This document shows, piece by piece, positions 8,702 to 16,541 of a stretch of 64,000 bases of DNA. The notes beneath the pieces were generated by a model, which did no database searches, was not told the origin of the DNA, and saw only the letters and a program-made list of their open reading frames with translations. How positions within the stretch are numbered: position 1 is the first letter of the stretch; each line of letters starts with the position of its first letter. Location: the NCBI RefSeq assembly GCF_000423045.1, contig NZ_AUHF01000001.1, positions 558,001 through 622,000 of the forward strand, in the 5' to 3' direction. A program made the position numbers and the translations under genes. Origin of the DNA: Christiangramia portivictoriae DSM 23547 (lineage in GTDB: Bacteria; Bacteroidota; Bacteroidia; Flavobacteriales; Flavobacteriaceae).

Positions 8702-9030
8702 GTTTGAAAGATAATTCAGGTTTTTTCGCGAAAGTTTACGAAGTCTGCAGGCAGATTCCTGAAGGACGGGTTACTTCCTATGGAGCCATCGCAAAATCGC
8801 TTGGTGCTGCGCGCAGTGCAAGAATGGTGGGCTGGGCAATGAACAATTCTCATGATAAGGATGTTCCGGCACACCGGGTAGTGAATAGAAATGGAATGCT
8901 TTCCGGGAAACATCACTTCTCCGGAACCAACGCCATGCAGCAACTTCTCGAAGCTGAAGGCGTTGAGGTAAAAGAACTACACGTGGTCAATTTCAAGAAG
9001 CTGTTCTGGGATCCCAAGGAAGAGCTTTAA
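8698..9030 (+). CDS. Alkyltransferase-like (ATL) DNA-repair protein lacking the active-site cysteine
   Basis: 110 residues, TTG start overlapping the upstream stop codon. It is the C-terminal DNA-binding half of O6-methylguanine-DNA methyltransferase: SYGAIAKSLGAARSARMVGWA contains the helix-turn-helix and the arginine finger (about Arg42). The usual PCHR active site reads PAHR (residues 57-60), so alkyl transfer to cysteine is impossible. Known ATL proteins flip O6-alkylguanine and recruit nucleotide excision repair; that is the likely role. The window contains no methyltransferase with an intact cysteine. Confidence 0.88.
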   Translation: MSLKDNSGFFAKVYEVCRQIPEGRVTSYGAIAKSLGAARSARMVGWAMNNSHDKDVPAHRVVNRNGMLSGKHHFSGTNAMQQLLEAEGVEVKELHVVNFKKLFWDPKEEL

Positions 9031-9113
9031 GCGAATCTCAATTACCATAAATTACTGCTATCCAGCGATCGATCTAATATTCCTAAATTCTTCGTATTCT
9101 TAGCTTTTACCTT

Positions 9114-9121
9114 TATATTTG
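9114..9121 (+). promoter_or_regulatory. -7 box of mrp operon promoter
   Basis: TATATTTG is a perfect TAnnTTTG; the -33 region (about 9091-9094, TTCG) is imperfect. Predicted transcription start near 9125, leader about 48 nt. Confidence 0.5.
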
Positions 9122-9172
9122 CGTTTAGAATCAGTCTAATTAAGCTGTAAAAAATCTGATTAAAATCAGTCT

Positions 9173-10306
9173 ATGAAATTGAACAGAAAAGAAATTTTAA
9201 CTGCATTAGAATCTATTTCCGTGGCGGGCGAAGGCTCAAATATGGTCGAAAGTGGTGCGGTTCAAAATGTAATGACCTTTGGCGACGAAGTGGTGGTGGA
9301 TCTTGTACTAAGCACGCCGGCACTGCATATAAAAAAACGTGCTGAGGTTGATGTGATGAAAGCCATTCATGAAAAAGTGTATGAAAAGGCGAAAGTTAAA
9401 GTAAACATCAAAGTTGAAGCTCCTGAGAAGAAGCCTGAGATCAAGGGAAAGCAAATCCCTGGAATCAAAAATATCATCGCCGTAGCTTCAGGAAAAGGTG
9501 GCGTTGGGAAATCTACTGTAACTTCGAATCTAGCGGTGACCCTGGCGAAAATGGGGTTTAAGGTAGGGATTCTGGATGCCGACATCTATGGACCTTCCAC
9601 ACCAATCATGTTTGATGTGGAGGCTGAAAGGCCACTATCGGTAACCGTGGATGGAAAATCCAAAATGAAACCGGTGGAAAATCACGGAGTTAAGATTCTT
9701 TCCATTGGATTTTTTACCAAACCTAACCAGGCTGTGGTCTGGAGAGGTCCTATGGCCGCCAAAGCCCTGAACCAGATGATCTTTGATGCTGCATGGGGAG
9801 AACTGGACTTTATGTTGATCGATCTGCCTCCTGGAACTGGAGATATTCATTTATCGATCATGCAATCACTGCCTATTACAGGTTCAGTAATTGTAAGTAC
9901 TCCACAGAATGTAGCCCTGGCCGATGCTAAGAAAGGAGTTGCAATGTTCCAGCAGGAGAGTATTAATGTGCCTGTTCTTGGGATCGTAGAAAACATGGCT
10001 TATTTCACTCCGGAAGAGCTTCCTGAAAATAAATATTATATCTTCGGAAAAGAAGGTGCCAAAAATCTTGCTGAAGATCTTGAGGTGCCATTCCTGGGAG
10101 AAATACCATTAGTGCAAAGTTTAAGGGAGTCTGGAGATATTGGAAGACCAGCAGCCTTACAAACAGCAACACCGTTGGAATCTGCTTTCGAGGAGATTAC
10201 CAGAAACATGGTACAGGAAACGGTGAATAGAAATAAAAATTTACCACCTACAGAAGCTATCAAGATTACGACCATGGCTGGCTGTAGTGCGGTTAAGAAA
10301 AAATAA
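9173..10306 (+). CDS. mrp: Mrp/NBP35-family P-loop ATPase (iron-sulfur carrier type)
   Basis: 377 residues. An N-terminal MIP18/DUF59 domain (about 4-80) is followed by the ATPase with deviant Walker A GKGGVGKS (107-114), DADIYGPSTP, and LIDLPPGTGDIH. Family members bind and deliver Fe-S clusters. The loop that carries CxxC in ApbC/Mrp of proteobacteria (after ENM) reads ENMAYFTPEELPENK here and has no cysteine; the only late cysteine is in the C-terminal tail AGCSAV. Immediately followed (0 nt) by an Nfu-like gene that does carry CxxC, then a reductase and ferredoxin. An Fe-S maturation role is inferred from family and neighbours. Confidence 0.88.
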   Translation: MKLNRKEILTALESISVAGEGSNMVESGAVQNVMTFGDEVVVDLVLSTPALHIKKRAEVDVMKAIHEKVYEKAKVKVNIKVEAPEKKPEIKGKQIPGIKNIIAVASGKGGVGKSTVTSNLAVTLAKMGFKVGILDADIYGPSTPIMFDVEAERPLSVTVDGKSKMKPVENHGVKILSIGFFTKPNQAVVWRGPMAAKALNQMIFDAAWGELDFMLIDLPPGTGDIHLSIMQSLPITGSVIVSTPQNVALADAKKGVAMFQQESINVPVLGIVENMAYFTPEELPENKYYIFGKEGAKNLAEDLEVPFLGEIPLVQSLRESGDIGRPAALQTATPLESAFEEITRNMVQETVNRNKNLPPTEAIKITTMAGCSAVKKK

Positions 10307-10561
10307 ATGACAAGCGAAGAAGTTAAAATAAATGTTGAAAAGGCACTTGCCGAGATTCGTCCATTTCTTGAAAGTGATGGAGGGAATATTTCCCTTGTAT
10401 CCATAGAAGACAATGATCGATTGGTAAAAGTACAGCTTGAAGGAGCTTGTGTTGGCTGTTCTGTGAATCAAATGACCCTGAAAAGTGGTGTGGAGATGAC
10501 GATCAAGAAATATGTGCCTCAAATAGAAAAAGTGGTAAACATAGACCGGTCTACCCTTTAA
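10307..10561 (+). CDS. NifU-like C-terminal (Nfu) Fe-S scaffold protein
   Basis: 84 residues, a stand-alone Nfu domain. The pair Cys48-x-x-Cys51 in EGACVGCSVNQMTLK would bridge a [4Fe-4S] cluster between two subunits; FLESDGGNISLV is the conserved N-terminal strand region. ATG starts on the base after the mrp stop, so translational coupling is expected. It may supply the cysteines missing from the adjacent Mrp. Confidence 0.9.
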   Translation: MTSEEVKINVEKALAEIRPFLESDGGNISLVSIEDNDRLVKVQLEGACVGCSVNQMTLKSGVEMTIKKYVPQIEKVVNIDRSTL

Positions 10562-10575
10562 AATTTTGCTGAAGA

Positions 10576-11637
10576 ATGATTAAAACTGATATGCTCATCA
10601 TTGGTGCAGGTCCTACCGGACTATTCGCCGTTTTTGAAGCCGGACTCTTAAAAATGAAATGCCACCTGATCGATGCTCTTCCGCAGCCCGGAGGACAGTG
10701 TTCAGAGATTTACCCGAAAAAGCCAATTTATGATATTCCTGGTTTTCCTGAAGTACTGGCAGGAGACCTGGTAGATAATTTAATGGAGCAGATCAAACCT
10801 TTTGAGCCTGGATTCACTTTAGGAGAAAGAGCGGAGACCATAGACAAACAGGAAGATGGAAGTTTTATCGTTACCACCAGCAGGGGTACGAAGCATCATG
10901 CTCCCGTTGTTGTAATTGCTGGAGGTTTAGGTAGTTTTGAACCAAGGAAACCGCCAATTCCTTCTATCAAAGACTATGAAGATAAAGGAGTAGCTTACAT
11001 CATTCGTGATCCTGAAGTTTATCGCGATCGCAAAGTAGTAATTGCTGGCGGTGGAGATTCAGCTTTGGACTGGAGTATATTTTTAGCAGATGTAGCTTCA
11101 GAAGTTTCCCTTGTGCACAGAAGAAAGGATTTTCGTGGAGCTTTAGATTCCGTAGAGAAAGTGGAAGAGCTTTCAAAAATTGGGAAGATAAATTTAATTA
11201 CAGATGCTGAAGTTGTAGATCTTCAGGGAGAAGATGAACTTAGTGCAGTAGTTATAAGGCATAAGGATGAGGCCCGGGGAGAAGAGATCAAGGAAGTTGA
11301 TGATTTTATTCCACTTTTTGGGCTATCACCTAAACTTGGTCCAATAGGAGACTGGGGACTGGAGATAGAAAAAAATGCCATCAAAGTTGATAATACGTAT
11401 GATTATCAAACAAATATCCCTGGAGTGTACGCTATTGGAGATGTGAACACGTATAAAGGGAAATTAAAGCTTATTCTTTGCGGTTTTCATGAAGCTGCGA
11501 TCATGTGCCAAAGTGCTTACCAGCGAATCAATCCAGACAAGAAATACGTGATGAAATATACTACGGTAAGTGGAGTTAGTGGGTTTGATGGCAGTAAGAA
11601 GGAAGCCAAAAGAGAAGTTGTAAAAAGTATAAATTAG
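10576..11637 (+). CDS. Thioredoxin reductase-like ferredoxin--NADP+ reductase (type 2)
   Basis: 353 residues with FAD-binding GAGPTGLFAVFEA near the N-terminus, NAD(P)-binding GGGDSALDWSIFLA (about 155-168) followed by VHRRKDFRG (suited to NADPH), and the late FAD motif GVYAIGDVNTY. The dithiol CxxC of thioredoxin reductase is absent, as in the FNR-like subgroup; the C-terminal helix is extended past the FAD site as in bacterial FNR2. It would pass electrons between NADPH and ferredoxin; a ferredoxin gene follows 10 nt later. Confidence 0.88.
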   Translation: MIKTDMLIIGAGPTGLFAVFEAGLLKMKCHLIDALPQPGGQCSEIYPKKPIYDIPGFPEVLAGDLVDNLMEQIKPFEPGFTLGERAETIDKQEDGSFIVTTSRGTKHHAPVVVIAGGLGSFEPRKPPIPSIKDYEDKGVAYIIRDPEVYRDRKVVIAGGGDSALDWSIFLADVASEVSLVHRRKDFRGALDSVEKVEELSKIGKINLITDAEVVDLQGEDELSAVVIRHKDEARGEEIKEVDDFIPLFGLSPKLGPIGDWGLEIEKNAIKVDNTYDYQTNIPGVYAIGDVNTYKGKLKLILCGFHEAAIMCQSAYQRINPDKKYVMKYTTVSGVSGFDGSKKEAKREVVKSIN

Positions 11638-11647
11638 AAACAGTTCG

Positions 11648-11983
11648 ATGTCTGACGTTAAGATCACTATAATAGACCGGGAAGGCGAGGCACATGTTAT
11701 CGATGCCCCAACAGATATGAATATGAACCTGATGGAAGTTATTCGTTCCTACGAGCTAGCTCCGGAAGGTACCATTGGGATATGTGGTGGAATGGCGATG
11801 TGTGCTTCTTGCCAGTGTTATATGCTCAATTACCAGCACATGCTGCCTGAGATGAGCTACGAGGAGGAAGATATGCTGGATCAGGCATTTCATGTAGAAG
11901 ATAACAGCAGGCTAAGCTGCCAGATTCCTATTACAGATGAACTTGAAGGACTGGAGATTCGAATAGCTCCAACAACCGAATAA
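11648..11983 (+). CDS. [2Fe-2S] ferredoxin, adrenodoxin-like
   Basis: 111 residues. Cluster ligands Cys46-x5-Cys52-x2-Cys55 and Cys91 (RLSCQIPI) match vertebrate/ISC-type ferredoxins; an additional cysteine (57) sits beside the motif. The acidic face (EEEDMLDQ) would dock the reductase encoded directly upstream. Last gene of mrp-nfu-FNR-fdx; a strong terminator follows at once. Confidence 0.9.
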   Translation: MSDVKITIIDREGEAHVIDAPTDMNMNLMEVIRSYELAPEGTIGICGGMAMCASCQCYMLNYQHMLPEMSYEEEDMLDQAFHVEDNSRLSCQIPITDELEGLEIRIAPTTE

Positions 11984-11984
11984 C

Positions 11985-12018
11985 AAAAAAGCCTGAAGAT
12001 AATTCTTCAGGCTTTTTT
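11985..12018. terminator. Bidirectional intrinsic terminator
   Basis: A perfect 15-bp inverted repeat (11985-11999 with 12004-12018), 4-nt loop, core AGCCTGAAG, flanked by A6 and T6. It serves the ferredoxin operon (+) and the DUF3050 gene (-), which converge here. Confidence 0.92.
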
Positions 12019-12037
12019 AGTACAAATTTTTCTAATT

Positions 12038-12826
12038 CTAGATTGTTTGAAGCGATTTACGCTCTTCAATTTCAGCTTCGATACCGTCCCAGAATTCGAT
12101 TCTGCTTTGCAATGACTTTTCAGCGACGGCTTTTACTTCCTGCCACTTCTTATCATCATTTCCGCACAATTGCTCGACCATTCTAAATGCCATTGGACCA
12201 TGTTCATCTTCATCCAGTTCGATATGGCGATCAAAGTAGTATTTGAAAAGACTTAGATCTTCTTGAGGGAACTTTTGCTGCACCTTACTTATAATAGAGG
12301 TGAACATAGCTGGAATCAGACCTTCGCGTCCAAATGTGAATGCCGACGCGATTTTATGAGGTTCCCGACTATAAACAACTTCAAATGTATGCTTCAGGAA
12401 CTGTTTGATGCTTACTGGTAATTTGCTAGTCGCAATAATCAGGAATATATCAGTTCCATGAGTTACCTGCATTAAAAGATCCTCAATTGCAGATTTATTG
12501 GCCCCGGCGGCGCTCATCGCGTCGAGATACATTTCAAAATGGCTCTGGCGTTCACCCTGCATGTTGATATCGGTTTCTTCGGCAAGAACAATTTCATTGA
12601 TCAGATATCTCGTTTCCGGATCTCCTACCGGTAACCAGGGATTGGTGGTTTTAGTAAGTTTTTCCTGAAGGGCAGTTAGTAAAGACATAAAGTCCCATAC
12701 CGCAAACACATGATGTTCCATAAACAATTGCAGATGTTCAGGACTATCTATTTTCTGGTAAAGTGAATGATTAATTAACTGGTTGGTTAGAGGTTTTAAA
12801 CTTTCGTTTATCTCTTTAATCATCAT
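12038..12826 (-). CDS. DUF3050 family protein (heme-oxygenase-like helical fold)
   Basis: 262 residues from the ATG at 12826 (MMIKEINESLKPL). A longer frame to 12844 would start inside the -7 box at 12842-12849, so it is rejected. All-helical, with conserved-looking His and Glu residues (MEHHVFAVWDFM, EETDIN, DRHIELDEDEHGP) that could ligate metal, as in heme-oxygenase-like diiron proteins; that is inference. Function of DUF3050 is not known to me. It converges on the ferredoxin operon. Confidence 0.75.
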   Translation of the reverse strand: MMIKEINESLKPLTNQLINHSLYQKIDSPEHLQLFMEHHVFAVWDFMSLLTALQEKLTKTTNPWLPVGDPETRYLINEIVLAEETDINMQGERQSHFEMYLDAMSAAGANKSAIEDLLMQVTHGTDIFLIIATSKLPVSIKQFLKHTFEVVYSREPHKIASAFTFGREGLIPAMFTSIISKVQQKFPQEDLSLFKYYFDRHIELDEDEHGPMAFRMVEQLCGNDDKKWQEVKAVAEKSLQSRIEFWDGIEAEIEERKSLQTI

Positions 12827-12841
12827 AAGGTAATTTTCTTG

Positions 12842-12849
12842 CAAATTTA
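12842..12849 (-). promoter_or_regulatory. -7 box deciding the DUF3050 start
   Basis: Reads TAAATTTG on the minus strand, placing transcription start near 12838 and leaving a 12-nt leader before the ATG at 12826. Confidence 0.5.
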
Positions 12850-12935
12850 AGAGCTAGCATACATACTATAAAAACATTAGCCAGTTTTTACAGCTTGTTT
12901 AACTAAATCCTGTGCTGAAATCTGTATTTTGAACT

Positions 12936-13100
12936 ATGCTGTTAAGTGTTGTGCTAATTTTCTATTCTGAAAAATCTGTAGAGTATTTGCAGGTGGACGG
13001 AGTAGTGGCTAAAAAGCCGAAACCTCTAAAATCGAAATGCTGCGATAAATATAAAAAGGGCAAACGCTGTAAGCGCTGCCCTTGCTTCGATTTGTTATAA
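12936..13100 (+). CDS. Small Cys/Lys-rich protein, 54 residues
   Basis: ATG at 12936, TAA at 13098-13100. The N-terminus is hydrophobic (LLSVVLIFY), the middle is EYLQVDGVVAKKPKP, and the C-terminus is densely basic with five cysteines: SKCCDKYKKGKRCKRCPCF. The ordered Cys pattern (CC-x9-C-x2-C-x-C), sensible codon use and sharp end make it look like a real gene rather than chance. It resembles short conserved hypothetical proteins I recall from Flavobacteriaceae, unchecked. Could bind metal or nucleic acid. It sits between the DUF3050 promoter and a large REP-like array. Confidence 0.65.
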   Translation: MLLSVVLIFYSEKSVEYLQVDGVVAKKPKPLKSKCCDKYKKGKRCKRCPCFDLL

Positions 13101-13161
13101 AGATTGATATTTATCCTGCGTATGGGTTTAATAAATAACTAGATGTTTTAGACGCAAATCG

Positions 13162-14160
13162 CCGGACTGAGACTGTCGAAAGCCATTTTACTGCAAGTGC
13201 TAACTAAAAACACAAAACTTTATCTCTTCGATCAATGCCAGAATGAGCCTGTCGAAGGCCGTTTCAAGATCAAAGCGCTTCGACAAGCTCAGCGCGACAA
13301 TTCTAAGTTTTGGAGAGTATAATTTGTATAACTATTTTCTTCCGGACTGAGCCTGTCGAAGGCAGTTTGAAGATCAAAGCGCTACTAAAAGCACAGTGCG
13401 ACAATTCAAAGTTGTCAATGGTATTAATTTGCGTGGCTGGTTACTGTCAGACTGAGCCAGTCGAAGGCACTCATGCACGACTATCGGACTGAGCCTGTAG
13501 AAGGTCGTTTTACTGCAAGTGTTAACTGAAAACACAATACTTTATCTCTTCGATCAATGCGGACTGAGCCTGTCGAAGGCAGTTTGAAGATCAAAGCGCT
13601 TCGACAAGCTCAGCGCAGCAATTCTAAGTTTTGGAGAGTATAATTTGTATAACTAATTTCAGCCGGACAGAGACTGTCGAAGTCCACTTGAATATAAAAG
13701 TGCTTCGACAAGCTCAGCGCAGCAATTCTAAGTTTCGGAGAGTATAAATTTGTATAACTATTTTCAGCAGGACAGAGACTGTCGAAAACCTTTCATGGTA
13801 CGACTGCCGGACTGAGCCTGTCGAAGGCCCTCATTGCATGACTACCGGACTGAGCCCGTCGAAGTCCGCTTCAAGATGAATGCGCTTCGACAAGCTCAGC
13901 GCAGCAATTCTAAGTTTCGGAGAGTATAAATTTGTATAACTATTTTCAGCCGGACAGAGACTGTCGAAAACCTTTTATGGTATGACTGTCGGACTGAGCC
14001 TGTTGAAGTCCGCTTGAATATAAAAGCGCTTCGACAAGCTCAGCGCAGCACTGTAAAGTGTAACAAGAGCATAATTTTGCATAGATGGTCTTTGCCGGAA
14101 TGGGCCTGTCTAAAGCCACTCCTAGCACGACTGCCGGACTGAGCCTGTCGAAGGCCGTAT
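13162..14160. repeat. REP-like array A (14 forward and 5 reverse palindromic units)
   Basis: About 1 kb without genes. The forward unit core CTGAGCCTGTCGAAG or close variants occurs near 13164, 13243, 13344, 13450, 13487, 13563, 13666, 13772, 13811, 13849, 13953, 13993, 14099 and 14138. The reverse unit core CTTCGACAAGCTCAG occurs at about 13277, 13598, 13702, 13884 and 14028, and a decayed one near 13381. Adjacent forward/reverse pairs can fold into hairpins with about 20-nt loops. Four longer composites share one A/T-rich spacer (13275-13363, 13596-13683, 13701-13789, 13882-13971). Similar palindromes are common in many bacterial genomes; no transposase is nearby. Confidence 0.92.
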
Positions 14161-14196
14161 TAAAGTAAAAGCGTTTTGTATGTTTATATTACCAGT

Positions 14197-15372
14197 TTAG
14201 AAAGCTGCATGTCCTGTGATATCAAGCCCGGTGATTAACAGATGGATGTCATGAGTTCCTTCATAGGTGATCACGCTTTCCAGGTTCATCATATGTCGCA
14301 TAATACTATATTCACCGGTAATTCCCATACCTCCTAAGATCTGTCTTGATTCTCGTGCTATCCTGATAGCCATTTCCACATTGTTTCTTTTCGCCATGGA
14401 AATTTGTGCTGAAGTAGCTTTGCCTTCATTTTTCAGAGTTCCGAGTCTCCAGGCCATTAGTTGTGCTTTGGTGATCTCGGTAATCATTTCGGCCAGCTTT
14501 TTCTGTTGTAATTGTTTGGCTGCAATGGGTACTCCAAATTGTTCTCTTTCCTTGGCGTAACGCAATGCAGTATCATAGCAATCCATGGCAGCACCTATGG
14601 CACCCCAGGCAATTCCATATCGCGCCGAATCCAGGCAGCCAAGCGGTGCTCCCAGTCCAGATTTATTTGGTAGTAAATTATCTTTTGGCACCTTCACATT
14701 GTCGAAGATCAATTCACCGGTGGCGCTGGCACGAAGAGACCATTTGTTATGAGTTTCAGGAGTACTGAAACCTTCCATCCCACGTTCTACGATGAGCCCG
14801 TGTATACGACCTTCCTCATTTTTTGCCCAAACCACACCAATATCTGCAAATGGTGAGTTGGAGATCCACATTTTGGCTCCATTTAATAGGTAGTGATCCT
14901 CCATATCCTTGAAATTTGTGGTCATGCCTCCAGGATTGGAACCGTGATCCGGCTCTGTAAGACCAAAGCAGCCAATCATTTCTCCGGAAGCCAGTTTTGG
15001 AAGATATTTCTTTCTTTGTTCCTCAGTTCCATACTGGAAAATTGGGTACATCACCAGTGAAGACTGTACGGAAGCTGTAGATCTAATCCCGCTATCACCA
15101 CGCTCTATTTCCTGCATGATGAGTCCGTAAGAGATTTGGTCAAGACCGGCCCCTCCATACTCTTCAGGAATATATGGGCCAAAGGCGCCAATTTCAGCAA
15201 GACCTTTTAAAATCTGTTTGGGGAATGTGGCAGTTTGTGCTGCCTCTTCTATGATAGGAGAGACTTCCCTCTTTACAAATTCTCGAGTAGCGTCGCGAAC
15301 CATTTTATGTTCATTGGAGAGCAGGTCGTCAATCTGGTAATAATCAGGAGCCTGGAATAAATCTGGTTTCAT
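14197..15372 (-). CDS. gcdH: Acyl-CoA dehydrogenase, glutaryl-CoA dehydrogenase type
   Basis: 391 residues, normal length. FAD/acyl-CoA dehydrogenase signatures: CFGLTEPDHGSNPGGM, KMWISNSPFADIGVVWAKN, and the catalytic Glu in TYEGTHDIH close to the C-terminus. The C-terminal TYEGTHDIHLLI and LDITGHAAF match glutaryl-CoA dehydrogenases (oxidative decarboxylation to crotonyl-CoA, lysine/tryptophan breakdown) better than short-chain enzymes. No other lysine-degradation gene is adjacent, so the exact substrate is not certain. It appears monocistronic: own promoter upstream, REP array downstream. Confidence 0.85.
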   Translation of the reverse strand: MKPDLFQAPDYYQIDDLLSNEHKMVRDATREFVKREVSPIIEEAAQTATFPKQILKGLAEIGAFGPYIPEEYGGAGLDQISYGLIMQEIERGDSGIRSTASVQSSLVMYPIFQYGTEEQRKKYLPKLASGEMIGCFGLTEPDHGSNPGGMTTNFKDMEDHYLLNGAKMWISNSPFADIGVVWAKNEEGRIHGLIVERGMEGFSTPETHNKWSLRASATGELIFDNVKVPKDNLLPNKSGLGAPLGCLDSARYGIAWGAIGAAMDCYDTALRYAKEREQFGVPIAAKQLQQKKLAEMITEITKAQLMAWRLGTLKNEGKATSAQISMAKRNNVEMAIRIARESRQILGGMGITGEYSIMRHMMNLESVITYEGTHDIHLLITGLDITGHAAF

Positions 15373-15388
15373 TGTGTAGTGTTTCTAA

Positions 15389-15419
15389 CAAATGTAACCA
15401 AGTCTTTAGTGAGAAGCAA
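15389..15419 (-). promoter_or_regulatory. gcdH promoter
   Basis: On the minus strand TTG (15419-15417) and TACATTTG (15396-15389) are 20 nt apart, close to the Bacteroidetes consensus; predicted leader about 13 nt. The rest of the 314-nt gap to trmN6 shows nothing I recognise. Confidence 0.65.
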
Positions 15420-15686
15420 TCTTATTTTTTAAGAATAAAGCTGTGAAATTGTAAAATTTTAAGTGGTTTTTCCACTAGAAAGTTAAGCTGATTGTTATTC
15501 AGTATAATTAAATAACATATAGGCGAACGAAAATCGAACTGAATTTTGGTAAACTCGCTCAATATGATCTAACAGAATGCCACATTTTAGTTCGCTGATA
15601 AAAATCAGAATTTTACCTGGTCTTCACTTAAATTTGCGTGACTATTTTGGTATTCTATTTATAAGGAATTGAAATAGTAAGCGGAC

Positions 15687-16409
15687 TTACATTTTCAGGT
15701 AGAAATCCTTGACCAGATTGATGTATTCCGGAGTATAATTATGTCTGGAAATTTCAATGATAAGATCTTCAATTTCAGCTGAAGTTTTTTCAAACCCAAA
15801 GCTAATCAGGGATCTTTTAGTGGGAGCTTCAGCAGTTCCTTTAACCCGCATAATTTTTGAAGGGTACAATTGATAGGTTTCTGCGATCTTAATTGCTGTT
15901 TCCTCTTCAGAAAAAGGAAGAATTACATCAAAATGTCCGGTTTTGGAAAGCAGGAGGGAAGCGCCTTCCATCAACTGCCCAAGTGGTAAGGCATCAGCAA
16001 AACGGGCCTGGTCTCGATTTTCATTACCTGATTTATAATCCTCAGTATAAAAAGGCGGATTGGAAAGAATGAGATCATATTTTTCTTCATCCTGCATTTC
16101 TTCCACGAACTCATCAAACGCAGCATGATAACAAAACAAGCGATCGCCCCAATCGCTGTTTTCAAAGTTTTCTACAGCCTGTTCGTATGCATTTTCCTCT
16201 ATTTCCAATGCATCAATGAGTTCTGCATCAGATCGCTGTGCGATCATTAATGCGATAAGCCCGGTTCCTGTTCCAATATCCAGAACACTTTCCGGTTCCT
16301 GTGCGAGGGAAGACCACGCGCCCAGCAATACACCGTCTGTTCCAATTTTCATGGCGCAACGATCCTGTTCTATGGTAAATTGCTTGAATTTAAACGGGCT
16401 GGCAGACAT
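15687..16409 (-). CDS. trmN6: tRNA1(Val) (adenine37-N6)-methyltransferase
   Basis: 240 residues. SAM-binding motif I is VLDIGTGTGLIALMIAQRS and motif IV is LILSNPPFY, the N-P-P-F/Y signature of N6-adenine methyltransferases; the N-terminal FKFKQFTIEQDRCAMKIGTDG is characteristic of the TrmN6/YfiC group. It methylates A37 of tRNA1(Val) in E. coli. Stands alone between gcdH and tsf. Confidence 0.85.
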   Translation of the reverse strand: MSASPFKFKQFTIEQDRCAMKIGTDGVLLGAWSSLAQEPESVLDIGTGTGLIALMIAQRSDAELIDALEIEENAYEQAVENFENSDWGDRLFCYHAAFDEFVEEMQDEEKYDLILSNPPFYTEDYKSGNENRDQARFADALPLGQLMEGASLLLSKTGHFDVILPFSEEETAIKIAETYQLYPSKIMRVKGTAEAPTKRSLISFGFEKTSAEIEDLIIEISRHNYTPEYINLVKDFYLKM

Positions 16410-16485
16410 AACTAATAGTTTTTCAGATTAGAAGAATTCTCTTCAGAATTCATACAATTTCAGAAGGTTTAGTAAAATAAACGTA

Positions 16486-16520
16486 TAAAAAAAGAGGTTT
16501 TAAATGCATAAAACCTCTTT
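16486..16520 (-). terminator. Terminator of the rplM-rpsI-rpsB-tsf cluster
   Basis: Perfect 12-bp stem (16491-16502 with 16509-16520), 6-nt loop, followed on the minus strand by a run of Ts. It lies 22 nt after the tsf stop. Confidence 0.9.
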
Positions 16521-16541
16521 CAATATATTATTCAGAATAAA

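Noticed and set aside
13310-13492. 60-codon frame in the repeat array
   Set aside because: It consists of REP-like units translated (TEPVEG repeated) and has no independent coding signal.
13101-14196. CRISPR array
   Set aside because: Repeats occur in both orientations with irregular spacing and degenerate sequence, spacers are themselves repeated, and no cas gene is near. REP-like elements fit better.
15629-15636. Plus-strand TAAATTTG box pointing into the 3' end of trmN6
   Set aside because: No TTG at -33 and no downstream gene or hairpin on that strand; TAnnTTTG matches are common in A/T-rich gaps.
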